Positions 11,293-22,330 of a stretch of 64,000 nt of DNA are shown piece by piece. Location: assembly GCA_000733355.1 (NCBI GenBank), contig JNVV01000005.1:1681132-1745131 (forward strand). The letters are read 5' to 3'. Made by a program: the position numbers and the translations under genes. Numbering within the stretch: the stretch's first letter is position 1; the number at the start of each line of letters is the position of its first letter. This DNA is from Falciphora oryzae. Lineage: Eukaryota > Ascomycota > Sordariomycetes > Magnaporthales > Magnaporthaceae. The notes under the pieces are model-generated. The model was not told the origin of the DNA and ran no database searches. It saw only the letters and a list, made by a program, of their open reading frames with translations.

Positions 11293-13085
11293 ATGGACCG
11301 TCCTATCCATCCTTCGCCTGGCTCGGTATCTCCGCCCCGTCCAGACAGGACGTGCCCTGAGCTGAAAACGGCAGAATGGGATCGAAAGAGGGGCACCTAC
11401 AGCTACCACCGGTTCGATGACAGAGTCCGCGGCCCGGCTTCTGTCGGAGGGGCATCGTTCGGAAATGTCCAGGTCGACCTGAAATGGAACTTTCGCCAGT
11501 CGCAATGGGGCTGCATAGACGGCGACCGGCCCGCGGGGATCCTGTATCTGGACATTGGCCTGCACCAGCAGACTGACTACAAGCTGGTTTCGATCATTGT
11601 GGAGGTGACGCTGGAGGATGTCCCAACGGAAGCCGGCGGCGACGGCTTCCGCGACCCTCACCATGAGATCCCAGTCCAAATGACCGACTGGTTCGGCCCA
11701 AAGCAAATCCTAGGGCGCGAGCACGTGCAGCACGTTAGCAAAGACTCCAAGTTCCAGCCAAGCTTCGAGGGCTTCGGGTTCGGAATGGGGGGCATCGGCA
11801 AGTCTTCCCAATCTGAGACTCTGGTTCGTTCGCGATGGGAGTTTGCTGGGCGACTCAAAAGGCCCAATCGCACCAAAACCGGGTCGGTTGGTGGGACACA
11901 CTACAGGGTAATTAGAGCACACTGGCGTATTCCATTATCCTCAGGCCCAACGCGACGCTGACACTGGTGCGATTGGTTCAGACTCTCCAGTGGACGGTCT
12001 CAGAGAACGAGCTGGAATCGGCTAGGAACAACACCATCCACGTTGCCTTCACTTTCGAGCACGGCGGCCAGCCATTCCACATGCATGCCAAGGTGGAAGG
12101 GACCCTGAGAAGAAAGCGCGACCGCTTTCTAAACGGCCTGAGGGATCTGCGGTTCGGTCCACGGCATGGCCGGCCAGAGGACGTATCGACCACATATATT
12201 GGGACATACACTGGCTATCGGATCCCGCTGGACGAGCTGGCGCAAGGCCTGGATCTCGCCATGCAGGAGAGGAACTGGAGAAGCAGGCCGACAGAGATTC
12301 CGGAGCCACAGCAGGCCACCTTTGAAGAGATACAGCCGCCGCCAGACACTTCCTCAACTACGTGGTCGCTCGCGCCCGAACAAGAACAAGACACTGGCAA
12401 TTCTGGGCAGCAAGACAGACCAGGTCAGCCCATCGCGGCACACATAGCATCGTCTCGGTTACCACAGCTTAATCAGGCGCCTGGCCGGGAAGCGACCTCG
12501 ACATCTACCCTAGCTCCTACCGATTCTTTCCAGTACATGGTTTCGACGCCCGAGAGCGAAATGCGACTGGCCTTGGAGAGGCTGGCAATGGCTGGACATC
12601 GCTTCGCAGCACCACGGACGGCTGAGACTGTACCCAACGATCGTTTGGGGATTCCAAGTATGTTTGCAGCGCCGGGGCAGTCAGACGCCGCCAGCCAGTC
12701 GCCTTCAGAAATGTCTTCTATGTTGCGCCCGTCTACCGCATCCGTCGTCTCCAAAGTGTCGTCTGCAGCGACTCTGGTGGACCATGCCGACCAGGCGGCC
12801 GCCGTGAGCCGCCTGCCCAGAGCCGCTACAAAAGCACCCTCACCGCCAGTCGAGCGCAAATCTGTGTCTGGGGTGGACATGGTGGCGCCGAAGCAGCGCA
12901 ATGCCGTACTTGGGGTATTACCTACGTGGGCAGTGGCAATATTCCGGCTTTACTTGCTGCTGTGGGTGGCAATCCCGCTTCGGTGTCTGCGAGCTCTCAT
13001 AGCGATAGTCGCGGCGACTCTCAGGCTGGTGGGTCGTGTCGAAAGGAGGATATCACAAGCGCTTGCGAAGCACGCCCAAATTTGA
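11293..13085 (+). CDS. Hypothetical protein with C-terminal membrane segment, one intron
   Basis: Exons 11293-11907 and 11982-13085 join in phase 0 to give about 572 residues. The intron at 11908-11981 starts GTAATT, has a CTGAC branch site and ends TTCAG. Splicing here restores a continuous HYR-TLQWTVSENEL segment, which matches the pattern of a Pezizomycotina hypothetical family that I recognise but cannot name. The first ~370 residues look globular, with many aromatic and acidic positions. Residues ~370-500 are Ser/Pro/Gln-rich. Near the C-terminus, residues ~515-560 form a hydrophobic stretch rich in Leu, Ile, Ala and Val, followed by a basic tail, which suggests a membrane anchor. The ATG at 11293 is chosen over the in-frame ATG at 11131 because the extra N-terminal 54 residues are low-quality sequence. 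Confidence 0.65.
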
Positions 13086-13335
13086 CTTCGTTGCCGCGGA
13101 CGGAAACTGTTACGTGGAGACATTGGCGCCCAAAGCTAGGCGTGTGTGGGATACCGATCGGCGTGGTATAATGTTGGGAGAGCGCGCGGAGCGGCTCTTC
13201 AAACTGCTGCATGTGCCAACGGCACCAAACGTTGACAACCGTGATTTCTAAGCGGATGCTTACGGTAATTACATCCCACCCGAACGACAATTTGTCAGCG
13301 GCGACGGGCCTTGTTGTGTAAAAGACGACCTCTGA

Positions 13336-13343
13336 TATATAAA
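13336..13343 (+). promoter_or_regulatory. TATA box of the GST-like gene
   Basis: The octamer tatataaa lies 92 bp upstream of the ATG at 13435, a normal spacing for a fungal core promoter with a short 5' UTR. It is an isolated match in otherwise GC-balanced sequence. Assignment to this gene is inference. Confidence 0.5.
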
Positions 13344-13434
13344 CACAGGTCACGAAACACAAGCCGAAAACACACCATGTCATCTCTCGGCCATCTACCA
13401 AAAGCGGCACCGTGGAACATTCTCCTACTTCACG

Positions 13435-14211
13435 ATGACCAAAATCACGTACTATCGTGGCGACAGCTCCGTCGCCACAGCAGGGCATCTGCTCCTGGCC
13501 TACCTCGGCGCCCCCTACGACTCGGTCCGCATGGTCCGCATGGCCCTGTCCAACGTCGACCAGAGCAAGGCCGCAAACACCGGCGGCTACGAGGCTGCAG
13601 ACGGCAGTCTCTCCCACGAGGAGTACCTCAAGATCAACCCAACTGGATTTGTGCCCGCCCTGAAGATCGAGGAGGAAGAGGAGGGACGTGCCACTATAAT
13701 CGCCGAGGTCCCGGGCGTCCTCACCTACCTCGCCTCGCTCGCCGACACCGTGCCGCACGCCACGGCATCCGGCGGCCCCAACTATCTGCTTGGACGCAAC
13801 GCTCTTGAGCGCGCCAAGGTGTACGAGTGGCTGGCGTGGCTGGCGGGCACGCTGCACGGCGTCGCGCTCGTCGAGATCTGGCGCCCGTACCGGCTCGTCG
13901 GCGACGGGGAGACTGCCGCTGCCGCAGCACTCAAGAAGAAGGGGATGGAGATTCTCGAGAAGTGCTTCGCCAGGATTGAGCAGCGGATCAAAGAGGGAGA
14001 TGCTGGCATTGGTGGCGGCAGGGACGGGTACTTCACGGCGGTTGACTTCAACCTGTACGTCTTCTGGAGGATCGGTGCTTTGATACTGGGGATGCTGAGC
14101 GAGGAATCGCATCCGCATTACGCCGGGTTGATGCGCAAGGTTGAGGCGCTGGAGGCGACGAGGAAGGTGTTGGAGGCAGAGGGGAACGCGGCTCTGTCAC
14201 TCAAGCCGTGA
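13435..14211 (+). CDS. Glutathione S-transferase-like protein
   Basis: The gene is intronless and encodes 258 residues. Residues 1-95 fit a GST N-terminal thioredoxin-like half: a beta-strand start (ITYYRGD), then N-P-T-G-F-V-P-A-L at 68-76 with the cis-proline at Pro74, then an acidic loop and a V-P-G-V-L-T-Y-L helix where GSTs bind the gamma-glutamyl group. Residues ~115-258 fit the all-helical C-terminal half. Candidate catalytic positions are Tyr6/Tyr7 or Ser11/Ser12; the class cannot be fixed by eye. The expected role is conjugation of glutathione to electrophiles in the cytosol. A poly-acidic stretch (EEEEE) at about residue 80 is unusual. Confidence 0.75.
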   Translation: MTKITYYRGDSSVATAGHLLLAYLGAPYDSVRMVRMALSNVDQSKAANTGGYEAADGSLSHEEYLKINPTGFVPALKIEEEEEGRATIIAEVPGVLTYLASLADTVPHATASGGPNYLLGRNALERAKVYEWLAWLAGTLHGVALVEIWRPYRLVGDGETAAAAALKKKGMEILEKCFARIEQRIKEGDAGIGGGRDGYFTAVDFNLYVFWRIGALILGMLSEESHPHYAGLMRKVEALEATRKVLEAEGNAALSLKP

Positions 14212-15427
14212 TGCGGTGAAGACATTGAGAAACACAATAGAGGCAATTCTATGCGGGGCTTACGCGGCGCTTGGAGGCGGTGTTAGAGGTGACATCCGAA
14301 CGAGGACAAATGTGCCTCCGGCAGCCCGCCTGATGGATATGGCTCTGCTCTCGAGTGCCACGGAACCTCCAGTGGCCTTGATAAGAAAAGATGAAGGTCT
14401 CTAGAAATTATGTTGGATAAAACACGTGGAGAGCTGAGAGGGGAAGATCCGCAGGCGTCACCTCGATGACACTGGGGCGGATACCTCTGGATGCAGGCTG
14501 ACTGGCCCCGGCTCCTGGCATGCAGGGGCGCGGGGTTGGGCGGCTTAGCATAACACTAAAACTGCGGCCAAAGGCCCTGGCGGCCTGGAGGCCCCAAGGC
14601 CAGGAAGATAACAAGGGTGGGAGGCGAGAGGCAGCAGGGCTGAGCACAATCCAAGGAAGCGGAGCGGGAGGAATGCAGACAGCAGAGTGGCCTGCTCTCT
14701 GCAAATTCGAGAAGAATGTATGGAGCTGAAAAGGAGAAGGAGTCTACGAGGTTTGTATCAATTGCTCATCCTGACGAATTTCCGCATTTGGAAACATCAA
14801 ATATGGTGCTCGGTTTTCCCCGCACACCCCAGAGTTCGAAGATGGCTGGAGCCTGGGTTATGTTTCGGCCCATGAGCCAGGCCAACGACAGCAAAAACGG
14901 TAAGCATGAAGCTACGAAGACCCCTATGGCCGGCCATTGGGCGTGCCGGGATTTGCTGTCGCGGAACATCGGCCAGCGCATTCCTGCCGTCAGCTTTCCG
15001 GCGGTGAGTCACTGCCGCCGTCAATGGCTGGTCTAGGGCTGGGTCCTGCATGCACCCTAGCTAGCCTGGTTTGGTGTATGCGCGTTCGGCGGTTTGTTCA
15101 GCTGCGGTGCGAGCTTCCGCACAAACACCAGACAGGCAGCAGCCCCGCCGCCCCAAACGGCGCTGCGGCTGGATGCCGACAGATCCATGCCTGTGCGCCA
15201 GGCAGACAGCCAGGCAGGGAGGCGGCGATGGAAGAAGAGAGCGAGCGTATCAAGACAAGACCCCGAGCGGGGGGTGTTTGTGCTTACAAAAGGTCGGCCT
15301 TCACCCGCGATATTGACTCCTCGTTCTTGTCCTCAGTATCATCCTGTTCCTGGAGCTTCAACATCACAGCCTCCATCCCGAAAACAACTGAATTACTCCT
15401 CAAATCTCCCCACCCCAGACCGCAGAC
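14212..15427. other. Intergenic region upstream of the AAA+ gene
   Basis: These 1.2 kb contain only short overlapping frames without domains. The last few hundred bases are probably promoter and 5' UTR of the gene at 15428. The sequence just before that ATG is C/A-rich and the start context, gacATGg, is good. Confidence 0.5.
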
Positions 15428-18271
15428 ATGGCTAGAACCAAGCAAACAGCCCGGAAGACGACCAAGAAGAACAGTCAGCAGCAGACCGCCGGTCAGCGTC
15501 GCTGGCGGTCAGCGTCCAGCGAAGAGGAGCTGTCCGCCATGCGCCGCGAGGCCGAGCGCCGCAAGCAGATCTTCGACGACCGTCGCCGCACCACCGCCAA
15601 ATGGAGGGCCAAGATCCCCCAGGTCCGCAGGGTCAACTTCGAGAACTTCAAGAACCGCCTCCAGCCGGTTGGGGAGCCCGACTATGCCATCGATGTCCTG
15701 ATGGCTGGCCCCGGCATCCAGTCCCAGATCCGCCGGGAGCAGGGCCGCCGCCGCCGTGAAGACGCCGCCATTCGCCGCCGGAACCTGCTGGTCTTCAAGG
15801 GCCTCCAAGAGGACAATCTCGACGACATCATCGCCGAGAGGCTCAAGGATGGCTCAGGCAAAAACGACAAGAAGCAGGCCGAGACGGTCTACGGGCCCGA
15901 ATCTGAGATTGCACGCGTTCGCATCCAGTCCCAGCCTGTCCTGGGTCACCTCACTGCCCTCACCAACGACACCGAGAAACGGTCTACCCCGCGCACCTTC
16001 ATGAGGCCCTTCCAGACCCTCGTCTACTTCCAGCCCAAGATGCGAGAGATCCTGGCCGCCCTTGAGGAGAAGTGGGGTGACTACGAAGAGCTCGACGAGC
16101 CTGAGACTTCCCCCGACACCCCTGTCGAGGTGGAGGCCGAACCTGAGACCGTCATCACCGCCGAGGACATTGCTTCCGAGAAGGGTGACGGCATAGAGAC
16201 TGACGAGGATGAGGATGAGTTCCCCGACAACGTATCTCTCAAGTCTGTCGACTCCAACGAGGACGAGGACTTTGAGGGCCTCATGGATAGCCCGGAGGCC
16301 CTGAACGACATGCGCTGCTACGTTGAGTTTGTCGACAAGGAGATCATGCCTCTGTACCAGCACTTCGACGGCAACACCGCGAGCACGGTCAAGTTCGAGG
16401 ATCTCTGGTCCCTGTACCGGCCCGGCGACCTCATCTACATGCCCACTGGCGGCGACCCCGGCGGTCGGTACCACGAGGTCTGGCGCATCTACCGCGTGCG
16501 GGTGCCTGACCCCAAGATTTCCTTCGAGGAGACCGGCTGGGACTTTTGGGCCGATGATATCATGCAGTCTGACGACAACAACACGTTCGAGATCTCGGCA
16601 TACTACATCGACCACGACGGCACCAACCTGGGCGCCGTCCGCAACGTGTTCAAAATCGACTCCTTCGTCGGCGAGCGCGCCATCGAGTCGCTGCAGGTCT
16701 ACCCGATCCGGTACCGCCACGACCACCAGAAGCTCATCGAGTCGCTCAAGGACCAGGGCCGTAAGTTCATGAAGTACCTGCAGGTCGAGGAGCGCCACCA
16801 GCAGTACAGCGCCTGGACCATCACGCGCAACCCTCCCAACGAGAACACGGCCATTGAGGACGAGATCCTCGTGGACGAGAACTACGACAAGATGTTCCAC
16901 CCCGAGTACGTCGAGAGCGACGTCATCGTGGACCTGACCGAGGCATACCTCAAGCAGCCCAACTGGCGGCCCTGCTTCCACCACGTGTCGACCCACGTCT
17001 CGGTCGAGTGCGAGGCCGAGACGGACGAGATGCCTATCCGCCACTGGGTTGACCGCTCCCGGGGCCTACTCGCCTACGCGCAGGAGGAGATCGTGCAGAA
17101 GAAGGACGGCATCGAGATGCGCCAGCGCCGCGAGAACCTGGCCCTCGACACTTTCCTGCGCGTACGCGCCCAGGGCTCGCGCACCTTCGAGACCAACCCC
17201 AAGGACCTCGAACTGCGCGAGGAGGACCTGGTGCTGCTGCCCAAGCGCATGTTCGCCTACGCCCTGCGTGAGCGCCAGTTCTGGCCCATTGACCTCAACT
17301 TCCTCAAGCCCATCCGCCGCGAGCCCGGCGTGTTCGAGAACCTCAAGATCCAACGCGACTACAAGGACGTCGTGCGCAGCCTCGTCATGTCGCACTTCCA
17401 GAAGAAGGCGCTCGAGCGCCGCTACGCCGACGCCGCCATCGAGGGGCCCGGCCAGGACGTGATCCAGGGCAAGGGGCGCGGCCTGGTCGTGCTGCTTCAT
17501 GGCGTGCCGGGAGTGGGCAAGACGGCGACGGCCGAGGCCGTAGCCATGGAGAACAAGAAGCCGCTGTTCGTCATCACGTGCGGCGACCTCGGCCTGACTC
17601 CCAGCGAGGTTGAGAACTCGCTCAAGAACGTGTTCCGGCTCGCGCACCTGTGGGACTGCGTGCTGCTGCTCGACGAGGCCGACGTGTTCCTGTCGCAGCG
17701 GTCCAAGAACGACATGAAGCGCAACGCGCTCGTGTCCGTCTTCCTCCGCGTGCTTGAGTACTACAACGGCCTGCTCTTCCTGACCACCAACCGCGTGGGC
17801 GCCATCGACGAGGCCTTCAAGTCGCGCATCAACCTGTCGCTCTACTACCCGCCCCTCGACAAGACCCAGACGCGCGACATCTTCCGGCTCAACGTCGCCA
17901 AGCTGCGCAAGATCGAGTCGGAGCGCTCGCGCATGACGGGCGAGCCGGCCCTGGTGATCAAGGAGGCCGAGATCGTCGAGTTCGCGTCCAAGCACTACGA
18001 GGACCTCGCCCGCTCCACGGGCTGCTGGAACGGCCGCCAGATCCGCAGCGCCTTCCAGATTGCGTCCAGCCTCGCGCTGCACTCGTACTCGCAGCTGGCC
18101 GAGGAGGCCCGCGCAAAGGGCGAACTGCCGCCCGGCCCGCCCGTCCTGGACAGGAGCCTGTTTGAGAAGGTGCAGATGTCGACGCAGAGCTTCGACCGCC
18201 ACATGCGCAAGGAGAACGGCACTTTTGAGTCGCAGCTGCCGCTGCGAGGCACCTTTGCTGAGGAGGATTGA
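15428..18271 (+). CDS. AAA+ ATPase (DUF7025-type) with a histone H3-like N-terminus
   Basis: This intronless gene encodes 947 residues. After the initiator Met the protein reads ARTKQTARKTTKKN. The first nine residues are identical to the mature histone H3 tail and position 11 also matches; Ser10 is replaced by Thr. A basic coiled-coil-like stretch follows to about residue 75. Residues ~217-290 are strongly acidic. Around residues 300-430 lies a DUF7025-like domain containing LWSLYRPGD. The AAA+ core has Walker A GVPGVGKT at 692-699, Walker B VLLLDEAD at 745-752, sensor 1 TTNR near 786-789 and a K-S-R-I-N at about 798-802. A C-terminal lid with W-N-G-R-Q-I-R follows. ATP-driven remodelling is expected, but the substrate is unknown. 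A link to chromatin is inference from the N-terminus only. Confidence 0.9.
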   Translation: MARTKQTARKTTKKNSQQQTAGQRRWRSASSEEELSAMRREAERRKQIFDDRRRTTAKWRAKIPQVRRVNFENFKNRLQPVGEPDYAIDVLMAGPGIQSQIRREQGRRRREDAAIRRRNLLVFKGLQEDNLDDIIAERLKDGSGKNDKKQAETVYGPESEIARVRIQSQPVLGHLTALTNDTEKRSTPRTFMRPFQTLVYFQPKMREILAALEEKWGDYEELDEPETSPDTPVEVEAEPETVITAEDIASEKGDGIETDEDEDEFPDNVSLKSVDSNEDEDFEGLMDSPEALNDMRCYVEFVDKEIMPLYQHFDGNTASTVKFEDLWSLYRPGDLIYMPTGGDPGGRYHEVWRIYRVRVPDPKISFEETGWDFWADDIMQSDDNNTFEISAYYIDHDGTNLGAVRNVFKIDSFVGERAIESLQVYPIRYRHDHQKLIESLKDQGRKFMKYLQVEERHQQYSAWTITRNPPNENTAIEDEILVDENYDKMFHPEYVESDVIVDLTEAYLKQPNWRPCFHHVSTHVSVECEAETDEMPIRHWVDRSRGLLAYAQEEIVQKKDGIEMRQRRENLALDTFLRVRAQGSRTFETNPKDLELREEDLVLLPKRMFAYALRERQFWPIDLNFLKPIRREPGVFENLKIQRDYKDVVRSLVMSHFQKKALERRYADAAIEGPGQDVIQGKGRGLVVLLHGVPGVGKTATAEAVAMENKKPLFVITCGDLGLTPSEVENSLKNVFRLAHLWDCVLLLDEADVFLSQRSKNDMKRNALVSVFLRVLEYYNGLLFLTTNRVGAIDEAFKSRINLSLYYPPLDKTQTRDIFRLNVAKLRKIESERSRMTGEPALVIKEAEIVEFASKHYEDLARSTGCWNGRQIRSAFQIASSLALHSYSQLAEEARAKGELPPGPPVLDRSLFEKVQMSTQSFDRHMRKENGTFESQLPLRGTFAEED

Positions 18272-18938
18272 GCCCCGATGTTTCTATTGTTATCCTGACG
18301 GGTACGAGTCTCTGTAGGCTGTTTTCCTTGTGGCTATGTATGGTGTTTAGGGCGTGATCGGCAGCAACGATCGTTACCGTCATTGTCGTTGCGGGCGCCA
18401 AGAGACAGGGGATTTTTATTTTATCTGGACACGCCTTGCCGTTTTTGGTAGGGGATCCGCACCAAAACAAGGGCATGACCGTCCGTAACGATGAGAGACG
18501 ACTGACAGGGGGCAAACCAAAGTACCAAGCTTGCAGGGAGTTGTTTTAGGCCAAAACTAAGCCTAATTTGTACTAGTTGCCCAGCCAAATTGGCTCATGC
18601 CCTTGTTCTTAGGTCGTTTTCGTCACGATTGAAAAAAAAGGAATACGGTCACGGCGGTGCGGGATCCCTATGCTGCAGAAGTTCGTGCTTCCTGCAAATT
18701 TATAAGCAAACAAGAAGCTATTCGCCATAGCAAACAACGCCCGCGATGGAAGCCGATCCCGACGAGCATATACGCACCGTAGCGGTGGTGGTGACTGTTA
18801 TTGCAATTCTCCGGAGGAAAAGGGTCGGCGCTAGTTGAGGTTACTCGAGTTTGCGATTGGGAGGCTATCTGGGAGTTGGGAATAGCTTCAAAAAGCACGT
18901 CGCCGGCCTCTGTTGCCTGGGTATCGAAGGGAAGTTAA

Positions 18939-19158
18939 TGTTACGGCCAGACTAATGGAAGCACGCTGGCCTTGCATTGGCGCTATAAACGAAGATTTTA
19001 CACTAAGGAAAGGGAAAGGAAAGGCGCTGGTCGCGCCGGTACGACACGCGCCTGAAGTTATCGCGATTTGTATGGCTTGCATGCTTGTATCTGCCCTACA
19101 GCTGCCCTACAGCTGTAGCGGTGCCACTGGACGTATAGCCTATGGCGGGACCGTTATA
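18939..19158 (-). repeat. 3' LTR of the 18.9-24.9 kb Ty3 element
   Basis: This 220-bp LTR begins tgttacggcc and ends gaccgttata on the plus strand; the terminal CA has become TA by mutation. Its differences from the partner at 24689-24908 are nearly all transitions, in both directions. Confidence 0.85.
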
Positions 19159-19557
19159 TTACCCCCTCCTAAACCTCGTATCGCGAATGCCACAAACGGT
19201 GCGAGCTGGCAGTTAATTATAGCGTACCAACCTGCTCCGTCTCCTTATCGTAGCCTTAACCGGCACGTTATCGTCAGGATAATCTAGGTCAAAACGGTTT
19301 TCGGCCGCTGCGCGCATCCATTCCGCCAATCGTTTCGGTAGGCCATCTGCCTCTGGATGTAACTTGTAAAAGTCATTTAAAGCTATTAGAAAGTTTTTAA
19401 AGTTCGCGGCGGGATACCAAATGTTATTTAGGTCGTAACCCCGCCAGGCTGTTTGGTATTGTAACTGGCGTCGTGATATACGTAAGCGTTCTATTCGTTC
19501 GACTTCGAATTCGGCCTTTCCGTTAACGTTTTTTGGCGGAAACGGAATCTAATGCTA

Positions 19558-22330
19558 CTAAAGCAGCGGGTTTATAAATGCTTTACGGAAGCGGTCGGCG
19601 TGGAACAGGTTTTTGATTTTGTAGTTGCCGGGCAAATCGAAAATATAACTGTACCCTTTCACCTCGAGGATACGGAAAGGTCCTGCGAACGGTAAATCTA
19701 ACCGGGCCGTCGGAACGGCCGTTAAAAAACCCTTTTTTTTAAGGAATACTAGGTCGTTAACGTTAAAATCCATTAGCCTGCGTTTTTTATTCGTTTGGTT
19801 CTTTTACCGTTTTTGTGCAGCTGTCGCGCGCTGCTTTGCCAAGTCCTAAATTCCTTTAATACGTTTAACGAGGTCGCATGCACGTTTTTTTAGGTCAAAG
19901 CTATCGGTTAATACGTCGAAATTAAACGAAAAGGGGTTTCTCGCATTTTTGCCCATTATTACCCGAATCGGGGCTATGCCGATCGTCGAATGCTACGACG
20001 AGTTGTAGGCAAAATCCAACGCGGGGATATGGTTGCTCCAATCCAATTAGTATTTGTTAACGTAAAAGCGTAGTTTTTAATCCAATTCCTAATTGGTGAT
20101 TTTTACGGCACCTTGCGTTTGCGGATGGAAAGCTAAGCCGTGACGATGTTTGGTGCTTGTTAATAAGTTAATTTTTGCCATAAACTTCGAAATAAATGGT
20201 TTTGCGTTATCGCTAATCCAAACGAACGGGATACTAAAGAAACGGTAAAGGTAGCGATAATACCGCGTTATTAACACTTCGGCCGTATCGGACTTTTTTT
20301 TTGCAAATGTAGCGATAATGCGGCTAAATTTGCAAATAAATACCCAAATATAATCGTACCTTCGCTCGTTTTGCGGTATATCCTTACCGTCCATTACCAC
20401 TTAATCCCAAATACTTAATAGGATTAGTAGTGGATAAAGCAAACCAGGTGTTTTGTTTCGGGGTACCTTATTGCGCCAGCAGTCGTAACAATTGCGGATA
20501 TAGCGTCGGATATCGACCTTTATATCCGGCTACCAATAGTCCTTTTATACGGCTTTAATGGTTTTATTTTGTCCCTTATATCCGAAAATTGGAAGTGTAT
20601 GCCTGTCCCGAATAAATGCTGTACGTAGGAATATTTTGCCGTCTTGTGTTTGTTTTGGTACAAATATTTTGCTATATTAAAAGCCCAATTGCTGGGCGGC
20701 GTTTTTTTTTCGAATAAGGTTAATAAAGTTGGCACTTTGCGGAATGTTTAGCTCGGTCCATGCTACCGCTGCAATCGTTAGCTAGATTTTCTTTAAAGGG
20801 ATTAAGGCTATAGTACGCTCCTCCAGCTCCCGGGCTTTAACTATTAGCAGCTTTATTATTTTACGGGATAATACGTTTGCACCAATATTTTGTTATCCTA
20901 GCCGGTAGGTAAAGGTAATATCGAAGTTCGATAGGAAATTTGCCTACCGGATTTGCCAAATTGAAAAGACCCTTTTTTGCGAGTAAAAGGCTAGGGCCTA
21001 ATAGTTTGTAACGACGAAAAACTTTATTCTAAAAAGTTCGGGATAATAGTGCTCTAATGTTTGCACTACTGCAAACAGTTTTCGGTTTTGGATCGGGTAT
21101 GCTCTTTTAGCACTGTTTATTAATTTGGAGAAATAGCCCACTAGCTTCCAATCCCCGTCGTTTTGCTCCTACTAAATCACACCACCTATCGCGTTGCGAA
21201 AAGCGTTAATTTCGATTCGTATGGGCTTTCCGGGGCGGAAAAATGCCAGAACTGGTGCTTTACAAGCCAATTATTTCAGCTTGTTAAACGCCTTAATTTA
21301 TTTAGGGCCGATGTCAAATGGCGCATCCTTTTTTAAAAGCCGGTTAAAGGGTTTAGCTGCATTGCTAGCGTAATAACAAAACATACGCACGTAATTACAC
21401 AATCCCAAAAAAAACCGGACAGCTGTTTTGCTATGTAGGTTTTTAACCTACCACTTCTAAATCGCTTTCGTTTTTTCCGGGTCGATGTTTACCCCTATTT
21501 AAGCTTCAAAAGTAATACCCAAATAGTTAACCTTTTTTACGTTAAATTTCGACTTTTTAATATCGCTTTAAAGCTTAGCCTTAAACAAACGGAATATAAC
21601 CTTTTCGATATACTGCTAATGCTCCTCCTTTATTTCCGAATAAATTAATACGTCGTTAGCGTAAGCGCTCGCAAAGTAATTTAGCAGTTCGTTAAATTGG
21701 CAATTAATATAATTTTGCCACCAAACTGGGCCGACTTTAAACCCGAATGGCAAAACCTTCCATTAAAAAGTGCCCTACCGCGTCCGAAAAGCTGTAAGGT
21801 ATTTGGAAACGTCGGCTAAACGAAAACGCCAAAAGGTTTGGATAATATCGATAATCGTAAAATGCTTGGCATCTTTGCATTTAAAAAATGTCCTTACGAG
21901 GTTTAGTGCTCGCACAATCCAGTCCTTAAGAAATCGGTTCCGCCAACGGTAATCGATGCAAAAACGACGTGCATTGGGATTTAGGTTATGCGGTTTCGGC
22001 ACGAACAACACCGACGCCGCTTTATTTCTTTCCAGCGTCCTTTTAATAAAGCCGAGCTTAAGTAGCTTATCGATTATTTCCTTTTCGAAGTCCAAAAACT
22101 GGATTAGGGTTCGAAATACCGGTAGTAAGCTTTCCTTAGGCTTGTTTTGGTCCAATTCCAATACCACGTCCTTTTTTAGCCGATAAAGTGGCAGGGTATT
22201 TGCTTATTTTTTCGAAAAAAAACTTTCCAAATGTTTTAGTTATAGCGGCAATTTTTCGCGTACGAATTCGATATATTCGGGATCCTCGTTTGGTAGGAAA
22301 GGAATGTATTCCCCGGTATATATTTTCCAA
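19558..22330 (-). pseudogene. Ty3 pol relic (reverse transcriptase and integrase)
   Basis: On the minus strand, 21775-22167 translates to a Ty3-type reverse transcriptase start: a LLKLGFIKRT motif, VLFVPKPH, RFCIDYRWRN and, near its end, TAFRTR. Fragment 20089-20400 carries an integrase core with WISDNAKPF and HRHGLAFHPQTQG-type motifs. Fragment 20520-20735 fits the region between RNase H and integrase. Fragment 19558-19773 (VNDLVFLKKKG...PFRILEVKG) fits the integrase C-terminus. Frames are interrupted by many TAA/TAG codons, so no product is expected. Confidence 0.8.

Noticed and set aside
13021..14118. 365-residue minus-strand frame opposite the GST-like gene
   Set aside because: It is a shadow of the GST-like coding strand with no recognisable domain; the plus strand has clear GST motifs and a TATA box.
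15428..15480. A true histone H3 gene fragment
   Set aside because: Identity to H3 stops after residue 11; no GGKAPRKQ segment or histone fold follows, and the frame continues into an AAA+ ATPase.
15854..17044. 396-residue and 378-residue minus-strand frames over the AAA+ gene
   Set aside because: They mirror the GC-rich third-codon positions of the true plus-strand gene and are Leu/Val/Asp-biased shadows.
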